Below are positions 62,168 to 64,000 of a DNA stretch of 64,000 bases, one piece after another (the first letter of the stretch is position 1; every line of letters starts with the position of its first letter). The stretch lies in contig OU744449.1 of the NCBI GenBank assembly GCA_916610825.1, positions 27,688,728-27,752,727 of the forward strand, written 5' to 3'. The notes beneath the pieces are model-generated. The model was not told where the DNA came from and ran no database searches. It saw only the letters and a list, made by a program, of their open reading frames with translations. Both the position numbers and the translations under genes were made by a program. This DNA comes from Haliclystus octoradiatus (lineage: Eukaryota > Cnidaria > Staurozoa > Stauromedusae > Haliclystidae).

Positions 62168-63398
62168 ATGGGTTTTCTACAGTTGGTAATAGTGTGTGGT
62201 TGTCTTGGCATATGTTTGGCTGTTTCTGTTTCATTGCCTGATGGTAGAGATGTTCCAACAGATGGCGGGTCTGGAATAGAACCACCTACGCCAGGAACAG
62301 CACCACCAGGTAAGTGCAGTACTGATTGCTGTTAACAACTAAATGAAATCAGAATGGAGAATTATCAGCGTTAAATGATCCTTTCGCCTGCTGATATTGA
62401 TGTTAAATATTGAATATTGATGTGGGCTAGTCTAGTCTTAAATGTATATGTGCAGCTTACTCCTTGTGTAACACTGATTTATTACATGGCTTGTGAATTG
62501 TCTTGGCTGAGATAAAAATGAAAGAAATATTACAACCATATACAGACAAGAATCCCAACTATGATATGAGATTTGGTTGAGGCTCTTTGGTTGTGGTACC
62601 CTCTTTGTCCTTCTAGGTCATGGGTGTCGTACAGAAGAATACCATTGCAAAATATTACACATATCATTTGTAATCGATTTGAAAAGCAACAATTAGAGCT
62701 CAAAAGGGTGAAAATAGTCTCAAGTCAGCTAAAAGTCGGACAATTCTCGTATCTGTGACCTGTGATAGTGACATGTTTTTCTCTCTATCGAATTCAGGCC
62801 AATGTCATCGATCATGTGGTGAAGGAGTATTCCATGCCACTGGCAAATGTAAGAATGGTTCATGTCATTGCATTTACGGATGGACTGGACCAAACGCTGA
62901 ATATATCCCATCAACACCTAACAAGTTGAAGGTAAAATCCAATCCAATCCAATCCAATCCAACCACGAAAATGAATTATATTTTATAGTATCCATAGCCC
63001 ATCGTCAGTTCCTTTCACAGCAATCATTAAGTCATTCCCTGGTCCCAAGATATCTCCGGTACCATAACTATTGCCCACTTTTTAAACCATCTCATATTGA
63101 TTTCAATCTCGGATTGGTAGGCCGATCGACAGTGACCGATTGTTTGCGACCGATTACCCCTTCAATGTATAATACGAGGCATCTGATTGCGTATGATTAG
63201 TCCAACAAAGATTCCATAACTGTCAATCACATACTCACAGGTGTGTGTGTATAGCAATCAGATTAACGTTGTGTGTTCCATATCCACTAAGTCATGTGAA
63301 TTTCAATCTTTTTTATTTGTTTGTTCAAGGCTCTTCACTGCAACGATCCATGTACATACAACAAAGATTTCAGGAACAAACAGTGTGTGAAACAATAA
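62168..63398 (+). CDS. Small secreted Cys-rich peptide precursor, 114 aa
   Basis: Three in-phase exons: 62168-62309, 62798-62931, 63330-63398. Exon 1 encodes a clear signal peptide (MGFLQLVIVCGCLGICLAV) and a Pro/Gly/Thr-rich linker. Exon 2 holds six cysteines in a CxxxC...GKCxxGxCxC arrangement ending GWTGPN, and exon 3 holds three more (HCNDPC...QC) before TAA. AATAAA follows at 63574. The spacing recalls both EGF-like half-modules and the CxxxC/CxC frame of CS-alpha-beta defensins, but the match to either is incomplete, so I assign no function. It should be secreted and disulfide-bonded. The gene diverges from the polycystin-like gene. Confidence 0.75.
62935..62963. repeat. (AATCC)n microsatellite at a splice donor
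   Basis: About five AATCC units begin four bases after the exon 2 boundary of the Cys-rich peptide gene (gtaaaatccaatcc...), so the donor region is embedded in the repeat. Confidence 0.8.
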
Positions 63399-64000
63399 GA
63401 TAAACAATTTTGTTTTAACAGTAAATCTTAATCTGTCAGTTTTGGTATTATATACGGCATACATATTTGATGCATGGCTAAAGAATATAAATTTTGTAAT
63501 TGATGACGTTTATTAATTTAAATTATTTATAATCTATCTCGTATTGAAGATTATGATTCGATTTTTGTTGACAAATAAATCTTCAACATAAATTGTAAAA
63601 CTTGTCGCTCTCTTGTTTTATTATTTTTTTTATTGCCTGTTTCATGCACGTGATATGAATTATGGCCATGCAAGTTAGTGCTTACAAAAAACCGCTTGTA
63701 AATATATTACTGAGTCACCCTTTGATTTTGATGCTGCATACATGAAGGAGTATAGCTGACACTATCGACATTGTAATTTCAAATGTCTTCTACATGGTAT
63801 ATACATAGCTTCTCTTGGTTGTCTATCGGGAAAATTAACTATTTATGTGGTAAATGCCAAAAAGGTTACACCACTACTATACTATTTTAAATATTATCTT
63901 CCAAACACAACGCGAGGAATAAAGATACCGCTAAAACCACTACTCAGATACGGGGGTATAGAGAAGCAGGAATCAGAGAATTATTTGATCAGCTTCACAT
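63399..64000. other. 3' UTR of Cys-rich gene and unassigned sequence
   Basis: Contains a poly(A) signal AATAAA at 63574-63579, then AT-rich DNA. A plus-strand open stretch from about 63905 to the window end could be part of an exon, but no acceptor or known motif supports it. Confidence 0.4.

Noticed and set aside
62798..62931. Firm assignment of the Cys-rich peptide to the defensin or EGF family
   Set aside because: Cysteine spacing fits neither framework fully, so only the general description is kept.
63905..64000. Possible coding exon at the right edge
   Set aside because: Open frame of about 32 codons, but no acceptor or recognisable motif, and it is cut by the window edge.

Overview
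This window is nuclear DNA of an invertebrate animal. It is AT-rich, its genes are split into many short exons (25 in one gene) with GT-AG introns, and non-coding DNA is full of short inverted-repeat transposons, LINE and SINE remnants and microsatellites. Gene content (an AMPA/kainate-type ionotropic glutamate receptor, CLEC16A, a polycystin-1-like protein, an hnRNP M-like RNA-binding protein) and ancestral-style intron density fit a slowly evolving eumetazoan such as a cnidarian, lophotrochozoan or invertebrate deuterostome. I cannot name the species. No prokaryotic features were seen. Gene models were built by hand from conserved protein motifs, splice signals and reading-frame phase; exons join in phase except where stated.

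Layout, left to right: (1) 1083-6713, minus: N-terminal two thirds of an HNRNPM/MYEF2-like gene, running off the left edge, including an 8-nt microexon. (2) 7522-22321, minus: complete 16-exon ionotropic glutamate receptor, 918 aa, with a coiled-coil gene (15184-16020, plus) nested antisense in one intron. (3) 24907-30316, plus: complete 9-exon gene for a 323-aa single-pass membrane protein with Cys-rich ectodomain and coiled-coil tail, divergent from the receptor. (4) 31875-46456, minus: complete 25-exon CLEC16A orthologue, 1142 aa. (5) 47595-61207, minus: 19 exons of a polycystin-1-like protein, from the first membrane segment and PLAT domain through the channel-like region to the stop; its N-terminal exons were not found. 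(6) 62168-63398, plus: small three-exon gene for a secreted Cys-rich peptide, with a decayed tandem copy of its last exon upstream.

The most interesting non-gene signal is a set of four hammerhead-ribozyme-like motifs (about 33648-33696 plus; 35738-35788, 45036-45086 and 56371-56480 minus). All have the CTGATGA...GAAAC core, a two-base-pair stem III and a GTH cleavage triplet. Three lie in introns in the same sense as the host gene. Transposon families include a 181-bp TA-flanked MITE with at least nine copies, hAT-type elements with 8-bp target duplications, a PIF/Harbinger-like foldback, and several near-perfect hairpins. The genes show no operon-like or shared-pathway arrangement.
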